A stretch of 64,000 nt of DNA, taken from NCBI RefSeq assembly GCF_010731635.1, contig NZ_AP022583.1, forward strand, positions 4,715,799 to 4,779,798. The letters run 5' to 3'. The notes below the pieces were generated by a model that worked only from the letters and a program-made list of their open reading frames with translations, searched no databases and was not told where the DNA came from. Positions 43,897-53,500 of the stretch are shown in pieces; within the stretch, counting starts at the first letter, position 1; each line of letters starts with the position of its first letter. Source of the DNA: Mycobacterium noviomagense (lineage in GTDB: Bacteria > Actinomycetota > Actinomycetes > Mycobacteriales > Mycobacteriaceae). Made by a program: the position numbers and the translations under genes.

Positions 43897-44349
43897 TCAC
43901 TGCTGAGATCGCTGTTGGCTCTCAAGCGCCTTGGCGCAGGCGGCCAGGATCGCCAGGAAGCTCGAGCGCAGCAACCGACGCGTGATTGCCTCCAGCAATG
44001 CGCCTCCCGCGCGGCCCGGATGGGTGTAGTTGCTTCGCCAGTCGACGTGGGTCCCATCGCCCGACGGGGTGAACGTCAATGTGCCGCCCTCGTGATTGAA
44101 CGGGGGAAATGAGCGGACGATCAGATACGCGTAGCTACGCGGCCGATCGAAGGCCGTGATCTCTTCGCGGAACCAGGTGCCGACTCCGTGCACCTCCCGC
44201 AGCGCGCCGACGGCCGGCCCTGACACGCCCTGCGCCCAACCGGCCTTGAGAACCAGCGGCGCAGCAGTCAAACTGCGTGGGTCGGCCAGCCAGTCGAAGA
44301 CCTGTTCTGGGGATGCGGCAATCGTGCGCTCGACGTGAAGCTCGACCAT
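43897..44349 (-). CDS. SRPBCC (START-like) family protein
   Basis: 150 residues from ATG MVELHVERTIAASPEQVFDWL; AGGAGA just upstream decides this start over one 14 codons earlier. The polyketide cyclase/dehydrase-type lipid-binding fold has the usual N-terminal strand and ASPEQVFDWLADP, then GVGTWFREEITAFDRPRSYAY and HVDWRSNYTHPGRAGG. These proteins bind hydrophobic ligands in a cavity and may be enzymes or carriers. Ligand unknown. Upstream of, but not overlapping, other leftward genes. Confidence 0.82.
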   Translation of the reverse strand: MVELHVERTIAASPEQVFDWLADPRSLTAAPLVLKAGWAQGVSGPAVGALREVHGVGTWFREEITAFDRPRSYAYLIVRSFPPFNHEGGTLTFTPSGDGTHVDWRSNYTHPGRAGGALLEAITRRLLRSSFLAILAACAKALESQQRSQQ

Positions 44350-44436
44350 GAAATCTCCTGCCTCGCAATAGCCCCCGCTTCCAAGGGACATCCTAAACCC
44401 ACCTACCCGCGCAGGCAGGCGACGCCGAAGGCCATT

Positions 44437-45168
44437 TCATGCCGGCGTCATTTCGGTGCTGCCACGGCCCAGGTTGCGGAAGCCCGCGGCGGGTTTCTTG
44501 ATGCCCAGTACGAACGGCAGTGCACTCAACTCGAACTTGAGCTTGGCTGCCAGCCGGGCAGATGTGCTGCGCTCAGGCACAGTCGGTGGAATCTCGGACG
44601 TGGCCAGGTCGATGTAGTGGGTCGGCGTTTGGCCGATGTCCGGGAAGTGGTGAATCAGCGGCTTGCAGAGCTGGCGCACCGACTCGTCGAGGCATTGCGC
44701 CACCGGGTCGGTCATCAGCACGTATTCCGGTACCGGTACTTGGTTTTTCAGCATGCGGTGCACCAGGATGACGTCGATGCCGGCGAGCTCGGCGCGGCGC
44801 TTCACCCGTTGCTCTGCCACCTCGCCCTCGTGGGCGACGAACTTGAGTGACAGGTTGTCCAGCTGTGCGCAGCTGGCGCAGTCACAGGCATCGTCTTTTT
44901 TCATCACCTCGCGACATGTAAGGAACGCCTGGCGCATCGGAGAGAGCCCGTCGCAGACAAGCACTTTGGCGTCGCCGTCCGGTGCCCAGAAGAACGCTGC
45001 GTCGCCTTCCAGCTTCGCCAGCTTGAGGCCTTTGGCGGCGTCGATGACCGCTTCAAGCAGCGCTGCCACAGTCAGCTGTGCATGGGCTAAATGCATCCGA
45101 TTCCAATGCATGTAGCGCGTGTAGCCGCCGATGTCGGCAATGAGGAGTACGGCGCGCCGGATGGCCAT
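44437..45168 (-). CDS. DUF2652 / class III nucleotidyl cyclase-like protein
   Basis: 243 residues. [15 protein letters not shown] at the N-terminus and [15 protein letters not shown] (about 50-65) match the two Asp-containing strands of class III adenylyl cyclases, and the family is DUF2652. The region [11 protein letters not shown] has three closely spaced Cys. Residues needed for adenine recognition and the transition state are not evident, so it is probably a non-canonical or inactive cyclase domain with a lipid-carrier-like C-terminal part. Function unknown. Confidence 0.75.
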   Translation of the reverse strand: MAIRRAVLLIADIGGYTRYMHWNRMHLAHAQLTVAALLEAVIDAAKGLKLAKLEGDAAFFWAPDGDAKVLVCDGLSPMRQAFLTCREVMKKDDACDCASCAQLDNLSLKFVAHEGEVAEQRVKRRAELAGIDVILVHRMLKNQVPVPEYVLMTDPVAQCLDESVRQLCKPLIHHFPDIGQTPTHYIDLATSEIPPTVPERSTSARLAAKLKFELSALPFVLGIKKPAAGFRNLGRGSTEMTPA

Positions 45169-45231
45169 GGATTCCGCAGTGTACTGGCCCGATCGGCGTT
45201 GTTGCTGCGGAAACCGGTCGATTGCCCGCGG

Positions 45232-46011
45232 CTACGCCTGACCGGAATCCAGAAACGCCGCCGGGCTGGCCGGTGCGCCTCGGGCAACCACGAGCGGCAT
45301 CGACGTCGAAGCATCGGTGCGCAAGATCGTATGCACAACGTCGATGAGGTCCTCGACGGGCATCAACTTGCCGGGCATGCAGCCGCGCGACAACCAAAGC
45401 GGGTACGCCTGTTTGGCCAACTCGAGATCCCAGCCGCTGCTCATTCCCGTTTGGCCGTCACCCTCGCCGCCGGGGCATTCCCCGACGATGAGGCAGGTGA
45501 AGCCGATGTCGGGGTGCTCGGCCCGCCATGCCTCGACGAGTCGCTCCAGCGCTGCCTTGCTGACGCCATATGCGCCCAGGCCCGGCCACGGCGGCCCGAA
45601 ACTGCCTGCGTCAGAAGAAAGATAGACCGCCTTGCCTGCCGAGGCCGTCAAGTGCGGCACGGCCGCGGCAGTGGCCAGCGCCGCGCCTATGACGTTGGTG
45701 TCGAAGATGCGCCGCCAGGTTTCGGCGTCGGTATCGACCATGCGGACGAGCGGCCCGATGGCGGGCGTGTAGACGAGGTTGTCGATGCCGCCGAGCGCAT
45801 CGGCGGCCGCGGTGACCGCCGACCGGCACGACGCCTCGTCGGTGACGTCGCATTCGATGGCGAGAGCGCCGTGTCCGGCATCTTTCGCCGCCGCTTCGAT
45901 GCGCTCTCGGCGCCGGGCGAGAAGCGCGACCTGATCACCTCGCTGCGCAAGCCCGACCCCGATGCAGCGCCCGAGCCCGCTCGAGGCGCCGATCACCACC
46001 GTCCGTGACAT
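45232..46011 (-). CDS. SDR-family oxidoreductase
   Basis: 259 residues from ATG 46011 with GGAGAGGG upstream. TVVIGASSGLGRCIGVGLAQRG is the nucleotide motif; LSSDAGSF (Ser) and YGVSKAAL (Tyr and Lys) complete the active site. The N-A-G motif is replaced by VYTPAIGP. It is divergent from the aldo-keto reductase with 100 bases between. Substrate unknown; a role in tailoring the nearby peptide is possible but unsupported. Confidence 0.88.
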   Translation of the reverse strand: MSRTVVIGASSGLGRCIGVGLAQRGDQVALLARRRERIEAAAKDAGHGALAIECDVTDEASCRSAVTAAADALGGIDNLVYTPAIGPLVRMVDTDAETWRRIFDTNVIGAALATAAAVPHLTASAGKAVYLSSDAGSFGPPWPGLGAYGVSKAALERLVEAWRAEHPDIGFTCLIVGECPGGEGDGQTGMSSGWDLELAKQAYPLWLSRGCMPGKLMPVEDLIDVVHTILRTDASTSMPLVVARGAPASPAAFLDSGQA

Positions 46012-46111
46012 TTCCGCCCTCTCCTGTAACGAGCCGCTGCAGGCACAGCGTATCGGCCGTCGGGTGGACATTCGCGTCGGGCGTGCTGGCCATGTCAGTA
46101 CGGTGGGGCAT

Positions 46112-47083
46112 ATGAAATACCTGGACGTCGACGGAGTCGGGAAAGTCAGCCGGATCGGGCTGGGCACGTGGCAGTTCGGATCGTTCGAATGGGGCTACGG
46201 GGACAGTTATGCCTCCGGCGCGGCCCGTGACATCGTTCAGCGCGCCCTCGCCTTGGGGGTGACGCTGTTCGATACCGCCGAGATCTACGGACTCGGGAAA
46301 AGCGAACGGATCCTCGGCGAAGCACTCGGTGACAAGCGCGCCGACGTTGCGGTGGCCAGCAAGATCATGCCGGTCGCGCCGTTTCCTCCCGTGGTCAAGC
46401 AACGTGCCCGCGCCAGTGCGCGGCGGCTGCGGCTCGATCGCATCCCGCTCTACCAGGTCCACCAGCCCAACCCGGTAGTCCCCGATTCGGTGATCATGCC
46501 CGGGATGCGCGAACTGCTGGACAGCGGCGTCATCGGCGCGGCTGGCGTGTCGAACTATTCGCTGTCACGTTGGCAGAAGGCCGACGCCGCGCTCGGGCGT
46601 CCGGTCATCAGCAACCAGGTGCATTTCTCGCTCGCCCATCCCCAGGCGCTCGACGACCTGGTCCCGTTCGCGCAGCGCGAGAACCGCATCGTGATCGCCT
46701 ACAGCCCATTGGCGCAGGGCCTGCTGGGCGGCAAGTACGGCGTCGAGAACCGGCCCGGTGGCGTCCGCGCCGTCAACCCGCTTTTCGGCACGGAAAACCT
46801 GCGTCGCATCGAGCCGCTGCTGCAGACGTTGCGCGACGTCGGCGCCGAGGTCGACGCGAAGCCGGCACAGGTGGCGCTGGCCTGGCTGATCAGCCTGCCG
46901 GGCGTCGTGGCCATTCCGGGGGCGTCCAGCGTCGAGCAACTCGAGTTCAACGTGGCCGCCGCCGATATCGAGCTGAGCGCCGCGGCCCGCGACGCGCTCA
47001 CCGACGCGGCGCGTGCGTTCCGACCAGTCCCGGCCAGGCGATTCCTTACCGATATGGTCCACGAGAGGGTGTTGCGTCGCTGA
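46112..47083 (+). CDS. Aldo/keto reductase
   Basis: 323 residues. VSRIGLGTWQFGS at the N-terminus, FDTAEIYGLGKSERILGEAL with catalytic Asp and Tyr, VASKIMP with the Lys, and LYQVHQPNP with the His. SPLAQGLLGGKYG and IPGASSVEQLEFN match the NADP-binding C-terminal half. A soluble NADPH-dependent carbonyl reductase of the (alpha/beta)8 type. Next gene, 28 bases on in the same direction, is the NRPS-side P450, so the two may be co-transcribed. Confidence 0.9.
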   Translation: MKYLDVDGVGKVSRIGLGTWQFGSFEWGYGDSYASGAARDIVQRALALGVTLFDTAEIYGLGKSERILGEALGDKRADVAVASKIMPVAPFPPVVKQRARASARRLRLDRIPLYQVHQPNPVVPDSVIMPGMRELLDSGVIGAAGVSNYSLSRWQKADAALGRPVISNQVHFSLAHPQALDDLVPFAQRENRIVIAYSPLAQGLLGGKYGVENRPGGVRAVNPLFGTENLRRIEPLLQTLRDVGAEVDAKPAQVALAWLISLPGVVAIPGASSVEQLEFNVAAADIELSAAARDALTDAARAFRPVPARRFLTDMVHERVLRR

Positions 47084-47111
47084 TCAGACCGTTTGAGTAG
47101 AGGGCGTTCGG

Positions 47112-48368
47112 GTGAATCAGCAAGGTGTGTCCGACTACCCGTCCGGCCGGTTGAACGGGCGGTCGCCGGTTTGGGCGCCTGACGCAACAGCTACCGACCC
47201 GGCCGATCCTGCTTTTCACGCCGCGCCCAATCGATTTGACATGTGGCGGCGGCGCCGCGAGCATCCGGTTGCGTGGACGGAATCGGCCGCCTACGGCGGG
47301 TTCTGGTCGGTTACCAGCCACGGCCTGGCACGCGAAGTGCTGCAAAACCCTCGGCAGTTCGCGTCGGGCTCGGGCATGCGTCTGGGCGCCAATGCCCGGG
47401 CGGTTGCATTGGCTTCGGGAAGGATGCTGGTCGTGACCGACGGTGCCAGTCATCGCAGATTGCGCGCCGCGCACTCGGCGTGGCTGTCGAGTTCGGCAAT
47501 TGACCGAATGCATTCCGCCATCGAGGACGACATCGAGCACCTGCTTGGCGAGCTGATTGCCGGCGGTGGCTCGTTTGACGCCGTCAAAGATCTCGGCGCC
47601 GTAGTAGCCCGCCAAGTGCTGGCACGAGTGCTGGGAATACCGCAGGCGGACTGGGCGAAACTGGGCAGACTGATCGACGCCGCCTACGCCACCAACGTTG
47701 CGCAGGACGCCGCCGAAGCCCACGGGGAACTATTCATGTACCTCGACGAGCTGCTTGCACAGCGTCGGGCTCGTCCACAGGACGACTTCGTCACCGCGCT
47801 CTCGCAGACAACCGTTGACGGCCGCACGCTCACCGACGACGAGATCTTGCTCAACTGCGACGGCATGCTCACCGGCGGGCTGGAAACGACTCCACTCGCG
47901 GTATCGGGCGCGATGGTGGCTTTCGCCCAGGATCCCGATTGCTGGCAGCGGCTGCGCGAGCATCCGGAGCTCCTCAACTCCGCTGTGGAAGAGATCCTGC
48001 GGTGGACGTCACCCCCGGGCCACGTGCTGCGGACCGCCACCGCCGAGATATCCCTGGGCGACGCCCAGATTCGCTCAGGCGACCGAGTCGTGCTGTGGAT
48101 ACCGTCCGCCAACCGTGACGAAGCGGTCTTCCCCGACGGGGAGCATTTCGTGCTGGACCGCCAACCCAACCCACATCTGTCCTTCGGCGGCGGTCCGCAC
48201 TACTGCGTCGGCGCGGTGTTGGCCCGCCTCGAATTACGCTGTCTGCTAATGGTTTTGACGCGCAACGTCGCTTCGATCGCTGTGACCGGCCGCGAGGACC
48301 TCCGGCACTCGAACTTCCTGCACGGCCAAGAGGTCGCCGAAGTGACCGTCGCGCCCGCCCGGCAGTAG
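47112..48368 (+). CDS. Cytochrome P450 adjacent to the NRPS
   Basis: 418 residues from GTG 47112. I-helix GMLTGGLETTPLAVSG has Glu-Thr at the O2-activation positions; ExxR EEILRWTSPPGHVLR; heme loop FGGGPHYCVGAVLARLEL. Its TAG abuts the TAG of the convergent NRPS gene with no gap. P450s next to NRPS genes often hydroxylate a PCP-bound amino acid or the finished peptide, so this is the likeliest tailoring enzyme, but opposite strands leave the link unproven. Confidence 0.9.
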   Translation: MNQQGVSDYPSGRLNGRSPVWAPDATATDPADPAFHAAPNRFDMWRRRREHPVAWTESAAYGGFWSVTSHGLAREVLQNPRQFASGSGMRLGANARAVALASGRMLVVTDGASHRRLRAAHSAWLSSSAIDRMHSAIEDDIEHLLGELIAGGGSFDAVKDLGAVVARQVLARVLGIPQADWAKLGRLIDAAYATNVAQDAAEAHGELFMYLDELLAQRRARPQDDFVTALSQTTVDGRTLTDDEILLNCDGMLTGGLETTPLAVSGAMVAFAQDPDCWQRLREHPELLNSAVEEILRWTSPPGHVLRTATAEISLGDAQIRSGDRVVLWIPSANRDEAVFPDGEHFVLDRQPNPHLSFGGGPHYCVGAVLARLELRCLLMVLTRNVASIAVTGREDLRHSNFLHGQEVAEVTVAPARQ

Positions 48369-50570
48369 CTAGTGCCCGTTGCGGAGCGCTGCAAGTCGCC
48401 TGATTGCCTCGTCGAGTGTGTCGTCGCGCTTCGCGAAATTAAAGCGCACCAGGTGATTCCACGCCGCGGCATGTTCGGCTGCCGGGTCGCAGTAATCCGA
48501 CATCGGCATCGCAACCACGCCCACCTTGTCCGACATCGCCGCGCAGAAGGCCGTGCTGTCGTCGTAACCCAACGGACGCGGGTCCGCACACAGGAAGTAG
48601 GTGCCGGCGCTGTGGTGCACGTCGAAGCCGATCTCGGTCAAGGCTGTCGTCAGCCGGTCCCGTCTGGCCCGCAGTAGCTTTCGGCGCATACCGACCCAGT
48701 CGTCGCCCGTGTTCAATGCCAACGCCACCGCGGGCTCAAACGGCGCGCTGCCGACGTAGCTCAGGTGCTGTTTGGCGGCCCTCAATCCGCCGATGAGTCT
48801 GGCTGGGCCGCAGGCCCATCCTATTCTCCACCCGGTGCAGTTGAACGCCTTCGACGCGCTCGAGACGGTGACCGTGCGCTCGGCCATGCCGTCGACGCCG
48901 GCCAGCGGCAAGTGGCGATGCTGGGGCGAGTACGCCAGGTGCTCATAGACCTCGTCGCTGATGACCAACAGGTCGGCGTCCACTGCGATCTGTGCAATGG
49001 CCTCGACTTCGTCCGCGGTCAGCACCATGCCCGTGGGGTTATGCGGTGAGTTGACGATCAACGCCCTGGTTCGCGGTGTCACCGCGCGCCGCATCGCGTC
49101 GACGTCGAGGGCGAAGCCGCGCCCGTCGGGCACCAGCTGCACGAGCACGCGCCGCGCACCGGCCATCGCCACCACCGGCGAGTACGAGTCGTAGAACGGC
49201 TCGACCATCAGTACCTCCGAGCCCGGCTCGACCAGGCCTAGCACTGCCGACGCGATGGCCTCGGTGGCCCCGACCGTCACCAATACCTCAGTGTCCGGGT
49301 CGTATTCGATGCCGAAGTGCCGCTTCCGCTGGGCAGCGATGGCCTGCCGCAGCGCCGCGATGCCCATCCCGGGTGGGTACTGGTTGCGACCCCCGGCGAT
49401 CGCCTCTTGGGCGGCCTTCAGCATTGCGGGCGGCCCGTCCTCGTCGGGATATCCGATGCCGAGATCGATCGCGCCGACACGCGCGGCCAGCGCCGACATG
49501 TCGTTGAACACCGGGGCTGCATACCGTTGCAGTCGCGACACCGCCCCGGTGGCCGGGCGCTCGCCGTCAACGACCGCGGGCACCAACGACTGTTGAAGTT
49601 GCTTGCCGTACATTCCGGCCGATTCGGCCGTCAGCAGTTCTTGGTGCGTGCAGTCGATCGGGTGCACGGTGATGTTGCCGCCGACATATGGCCGCCAACT
49701 GTTCAGCAGAGACGAACTGCGGTCGCTCAAATCCCGTACGGCCGCAACTATCGTGAGGTTGCCGCCGAAAACCCGGGGTTCATGGGCTCGATACAGCGCG
49801 ACATTTGTATTGAGGTTGTGCACAAGCAGCTTCAGAAGCCGCTTGTAGTGACGAAGGTCGACGGCTTCTCGCCCGCGAAGGAGTTCTTCGACCTGTTCGT
49901 ACGTGAGCGGCTCATCCTGTTCGGGAATGCTGACGTCGTAGAACCGCAAGACTTCTTCCAACAGGTGCGTCTCGTCTAAAGCCTGGTTTGACGTGCTGAC
50001 GCTGCTGTCGAGAGCGGGTTGAGCATCGAGAAGGACAAGGCGTGTGCTCAAGTGTCCGCGACGCTGCAGCTCGACGGCGACTTCATGGGCGACAACACCG
50101 CCGAACGACCAGCCGAGCAGGTGATACGGCCCGGTCGGATAAGTCTCCTCGATTCGGTCGGCGTAGTTTTTCGCCATCTCCCGAATCGACTGAGGTTCAG
50201 GCTCATTGGGCTGCGGGGCTTGCTGAATTCCGATGATCGGGCAGTCCAGGTGAGTGCCGAGAGCCCGGTAGGGCCAACTTACGCCGGCCGCCGGGTGAAT
50301 ACAGAACAGAGGAACGCCGGTGCCGCTCTTCAGAGTCTGAACCGGAGCGACTTCTGGCCCGGAGGCGATATCTGTTTGCAGCCGCTGAGCCAAACTCCTG
50401 ACCGTGGGCGCCTCGAACACGGTGGGCACCGAAACACTGGTACCCAGTGCGGTGTTGGTGGCGGCGATCAGGCGCATGGCTGAAATGCTGTCGCCGCCCA
50501 GGTCGAAGAAGGAGTCGTCGATGCCGACGCGTTCCACGCCCAGCGTTTCGGCGTAGATGCCCGCCAACAT
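48369..50570 (-). CDS. NRPS terminal part: PCP4-thioesterase-DapC-like aminotransferase
   Basis: 733 residues in one uninterrupted frame. PCP4: [17 protein letters not shown] (4'-phosphopantetheine Ser). [24 protein letters not shown] with the nucleophile Ser, LLDAQP and CTHQELL for Asp and His, a type I thioesterase. From about residue 344 a complete fold-type I aminotransferase closely resembling Rv0858c (DapC): [54 protein letters not shown], and [16 protein letters not shown] with the PLP Lys. A GTG at 49541 could start it separately, but no stop separates it from TE. Normal DapC transaminates N-succinyl-diaminopimelate. Confidence 0.88.
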   Translation of the reverse strand: MLAGIYAETLGVERVGIDDSFFDLGGDSISAMRLIAATNTALGTSVSVPTVFEAPTVRSLAQRLQTDIASGPEVAPVQTLKSGTGVPLFCIHPAAGVSWPYRALGTHLDCPIIGIQQAPQPNEPEPQSIREMAKNYADRIEETYPTGPYHLLGWSFGGVVAHEVAVELQRRGHLSTRLVLLDAQPALDSSVSTSNQALDETHLLEEVLRFYDVSIPEQDEPLTYEQVEELLRGREAVDLRHYKRLLKLLVHNLNTNVALYRAHEPRVFGGNLTIVAAVRDLSDRSSSLLNSWRPYVGGNITVHPIDCTHQELLTAESAGMYGKQLQQSLVPAVVDGERPATGAVSRLQRYAAPVFNDMSALAARVGAIDLGIGYPDEDGPPAMLKAAQEAIAGGRNQYPPGMGIAALRQAIAAQRKRHFGIEYDPDTEVLVTVGATEAIASAVLGLVEPGSEVLMVEPFYDSYSPVVAMAGARRVLVQLVPDGRGFALDVDAMRRAVTPRTRALIVNSPHNPTGMVLTADEVEAIAQIAVDADLLVISDEVYEHLAYSPQHRHLPLAGVDGMAERTVTVSSASKAFNCTGWRIGWACGPARLIGGLRAAKQHLSYVGSAPFEPAVALALNTGDDWVGMRRKLLRARRDRLTTALTEIGFDVHHSAGTYFLCADPRPLGYDDSTAFCAAMSDKVGVVAMPMSDYCDPAAEHAAAWNHLVRFNFAKRDDTLDEAIRRLAALRNGH

Positions 50571-53500
50571 CTCTTCGACGGCGTTGGTCGGGGCGCGATA
50601 CTCCCGCTGTATTCCGGTGGGGCAGGGCGCGGGTATCGAGTTTGCCGTTGGGCGTCAACTGCAATGCGTCGAGGGCCACCACCGCGGCCGGGATCATGTA
50701 CTCCGGGAGCCGATCAGCGAGCTTTCGGCGGATGCCCGTCGGGTCGGCCGACCCGGTGATGTAGCCGACCAGCCGCTTGTCGCCGGGGCGATCCTCGCGG
50801 GCGATCACCGCCGCCTGTTCCACATCGTCGATGCTTGCCAGTGCCGCCTGGACCTCGGACAGTTCGATGCGGTAGCCACGAATCTTGACCTGCTCGTCGG
50901 CGCGGCCGACATAATCGAGCTGCCCATCGGCGCGCCAGCACACCAGGTCCCCGGTCCGATACATCCGTGTTCCGGGCGCTCCGGCCCCGGCGAAGGGGCA
51001 GGCCACAAACCGCGACCCCGTCAAACTGGACCGGCCCACATAGCCGTACGCCACCCCGGCGCCGGCGACGTACAACTCCCCGACCACCCCGGGCGGCACC
51101 GGATGCAACCAGGCATCGAGCACAAACAACGCCGACCCGGTCACCGGCGACCCAATCGGCACCGGCCCCGAGCCAGCGGTCAATGGTGCGCTCATCGCCG
51201 CATACACCGTGATTTCCGTTGGCCCGTAGGCGTTGACCATCACCCGTCCCGGCGCCCACCGATCCACCACTTCAGCTGGACAGGCCTCACCACCGACGAG
51301 CAACGCGACCGAGCCCAACCCCTGCGCCGAGAGTGCCGCCACCGCCGACGGGGTCTGGGTCAACACGCTGACCTGTTCGGCGACCAGCGCCTCGTGGAAC
51401 TCCTGCGGGGCCGGTCACCTCCTCGGGCACCACGACGAGCCGCCCACCATGCAGTAGCGCACCCCATATCTCCCACACCGAGAAATCGAACGCGTACGAA
51501 TGACACTGGGTCCACACCTGTTCCGGCGGTAGCCCAGCCGTCAACGAGTTGACGAGATGCGCCAGGTTGCGGTGACTGATTGCCACTCCTGGGCACGCCC
51601 GTGGTGCCCGACGTGTAGATGATGTGCGCGATGCCGTCGGGGTCGGGCACCGACAACGCCGTGCTGGGCTGGCTGTCAACAGCAGGGTCATCGACTGTGA
51701 TGACCGGCAAGCCATGCCCGTTCACCCGATCGGCCAACGCAGCGGTGGTCAGTGCGGCGATCGGCGCAGCATCGGAGAGCACGAACCCGATCCGCTCGGC
51801 GGGCAACACCGGATCGACCGGCACATAGGCCGCCCCGGTCTTGAGCACCGCCAGGATCGACACCACCGCTTCCACTGAGCGCGCAAACAGCAGCGCCACA
51901 GAATCTCCCGGCCCCGCGCCGCGGGCAACGAGCTGATGCGCCAACCGATTCGACGCCTCATCAAGCTGCCGATAGGTCATCGAGCGGCCCCGCCACCCGA
52001 CCGCCACCGCATCCGGGGTACGCCCCACCTGCGCGCCGAACAACACCACAACCGACAACGCCGCGGCGGGCTCCGTCAAGGCGGCCCAGTTACCCAGTAC
52101 ACCCAACTGGGCCCGCTCGCTGTCGTCGAGCAGATCGACAGATGACAATGCCTGCGTCGGATCCGCAGTCATCGCCACCAACACCCGCTGCATCCGCTGG
52201 GTGAGGGAGTCGATGCGTACCGCGTCGAACACGTCGGTGTCGTACTCGAGACGAATGCTGAGTTCGTGCCCTGGCGTGGCTTGCACGGTCAGCGGGTAGT
52301 GGTTGTATTCGCGGACGGCGAACTCGGTGACGGCCAGCTCGTCGGCACTGGCCAGCCCGGCGGTGTCCAGCGGGTAGTTTTCGTAGGCGAAAAGAGTGTC
52401 GAACAGTTGCCCGTGGCCGCTGATGCGGTGAATCTCGTTGAGCGCCAAGTGCTGATGCTCGAGTGTGTCGTTGTTGGTGCTTTGCAGCTGGGCCAGCAGT
52501 TCTGCGGTGGTGGTTGTCGCTGTGATGCGCGCCCGCACCGGCACCGTGTTGATCAACAGACCGACCATGGACTCCGCGCCGACCACCTCTGCCGGCCGGT
52601 CTGAGACCGCCGTCCCGAACGCGACATCATGCTGACCGGTCAGCCACGTCAGAACCTGCGCGAACGCGGCCTGCAGCACGGTGTTGACGGTGGTGTGGCA
52701 CGAGCGGGCCAGCTCGCTGACGGCGCTCGTGGTGGCGGCAGGCACCCGGAACGACTCCGCGCCGCGGGCGCCGAGGGCCAACCGATTTCGAGGGCCCACC
52801 AATGTCGGGGTGTCGAAGCCGGCCAGCACCTTGCGCCAAACCTCTTGCGCGGCAACCAGGTCGCGATCGGCCAGCCAGGTAACAAAGCGACGGTACGGAA
52901 CGGCCGCGGGCAGTTGCTGCCCGTAATAAGCGGCGAAGATCTCTCCCAGCAGGATCGGCATCGACCAGCCGTCGAGCACGATGTGGTGATTGGTCAGGAC
53001 AAGCCGGTGCCGGCCCCGCGCGACGCGGACCAACGCAGCCCGAAATGCCGCCTGGTGGGCCAAATCGCAGACGGCGGCGCGTTCAGCGGCGCAGATCTGC
53101 TGAACCTGGTCTTCGGCATCGACGCCGTCCAGCTCGACATAGCGCCACGGCACCGAGGGTTCGGGGGGAATGATCTGCACCGGTTCCTCGAACTGGCCGC
53201 AGAACCGGGCCACCAGGTTGGGGTGCCGGTCGATCACGGTGTGCAGCGCATCGCGCAGGCGATGTGGGTCGAGCCGGCCGCTCAACGTGATCGCCAGTTG
53301 CACTGCGTAGATGTCGTCGCTGCCCTGGGCGCTGTCCGCGTGATAGAGCAGTCCCTGCTGCAGCGGGGTCAGCGGCAACACATCGGCGATCTGGTATTGC
53401 TGCTGCAATTGGTCGATCTCGCGTTGCCCGAGCCGGGCCGGGACGATGTCCGACGGCGTCAACCCGCCGCCACCGGCTCGCACATGCGCGCAGATTCCGG

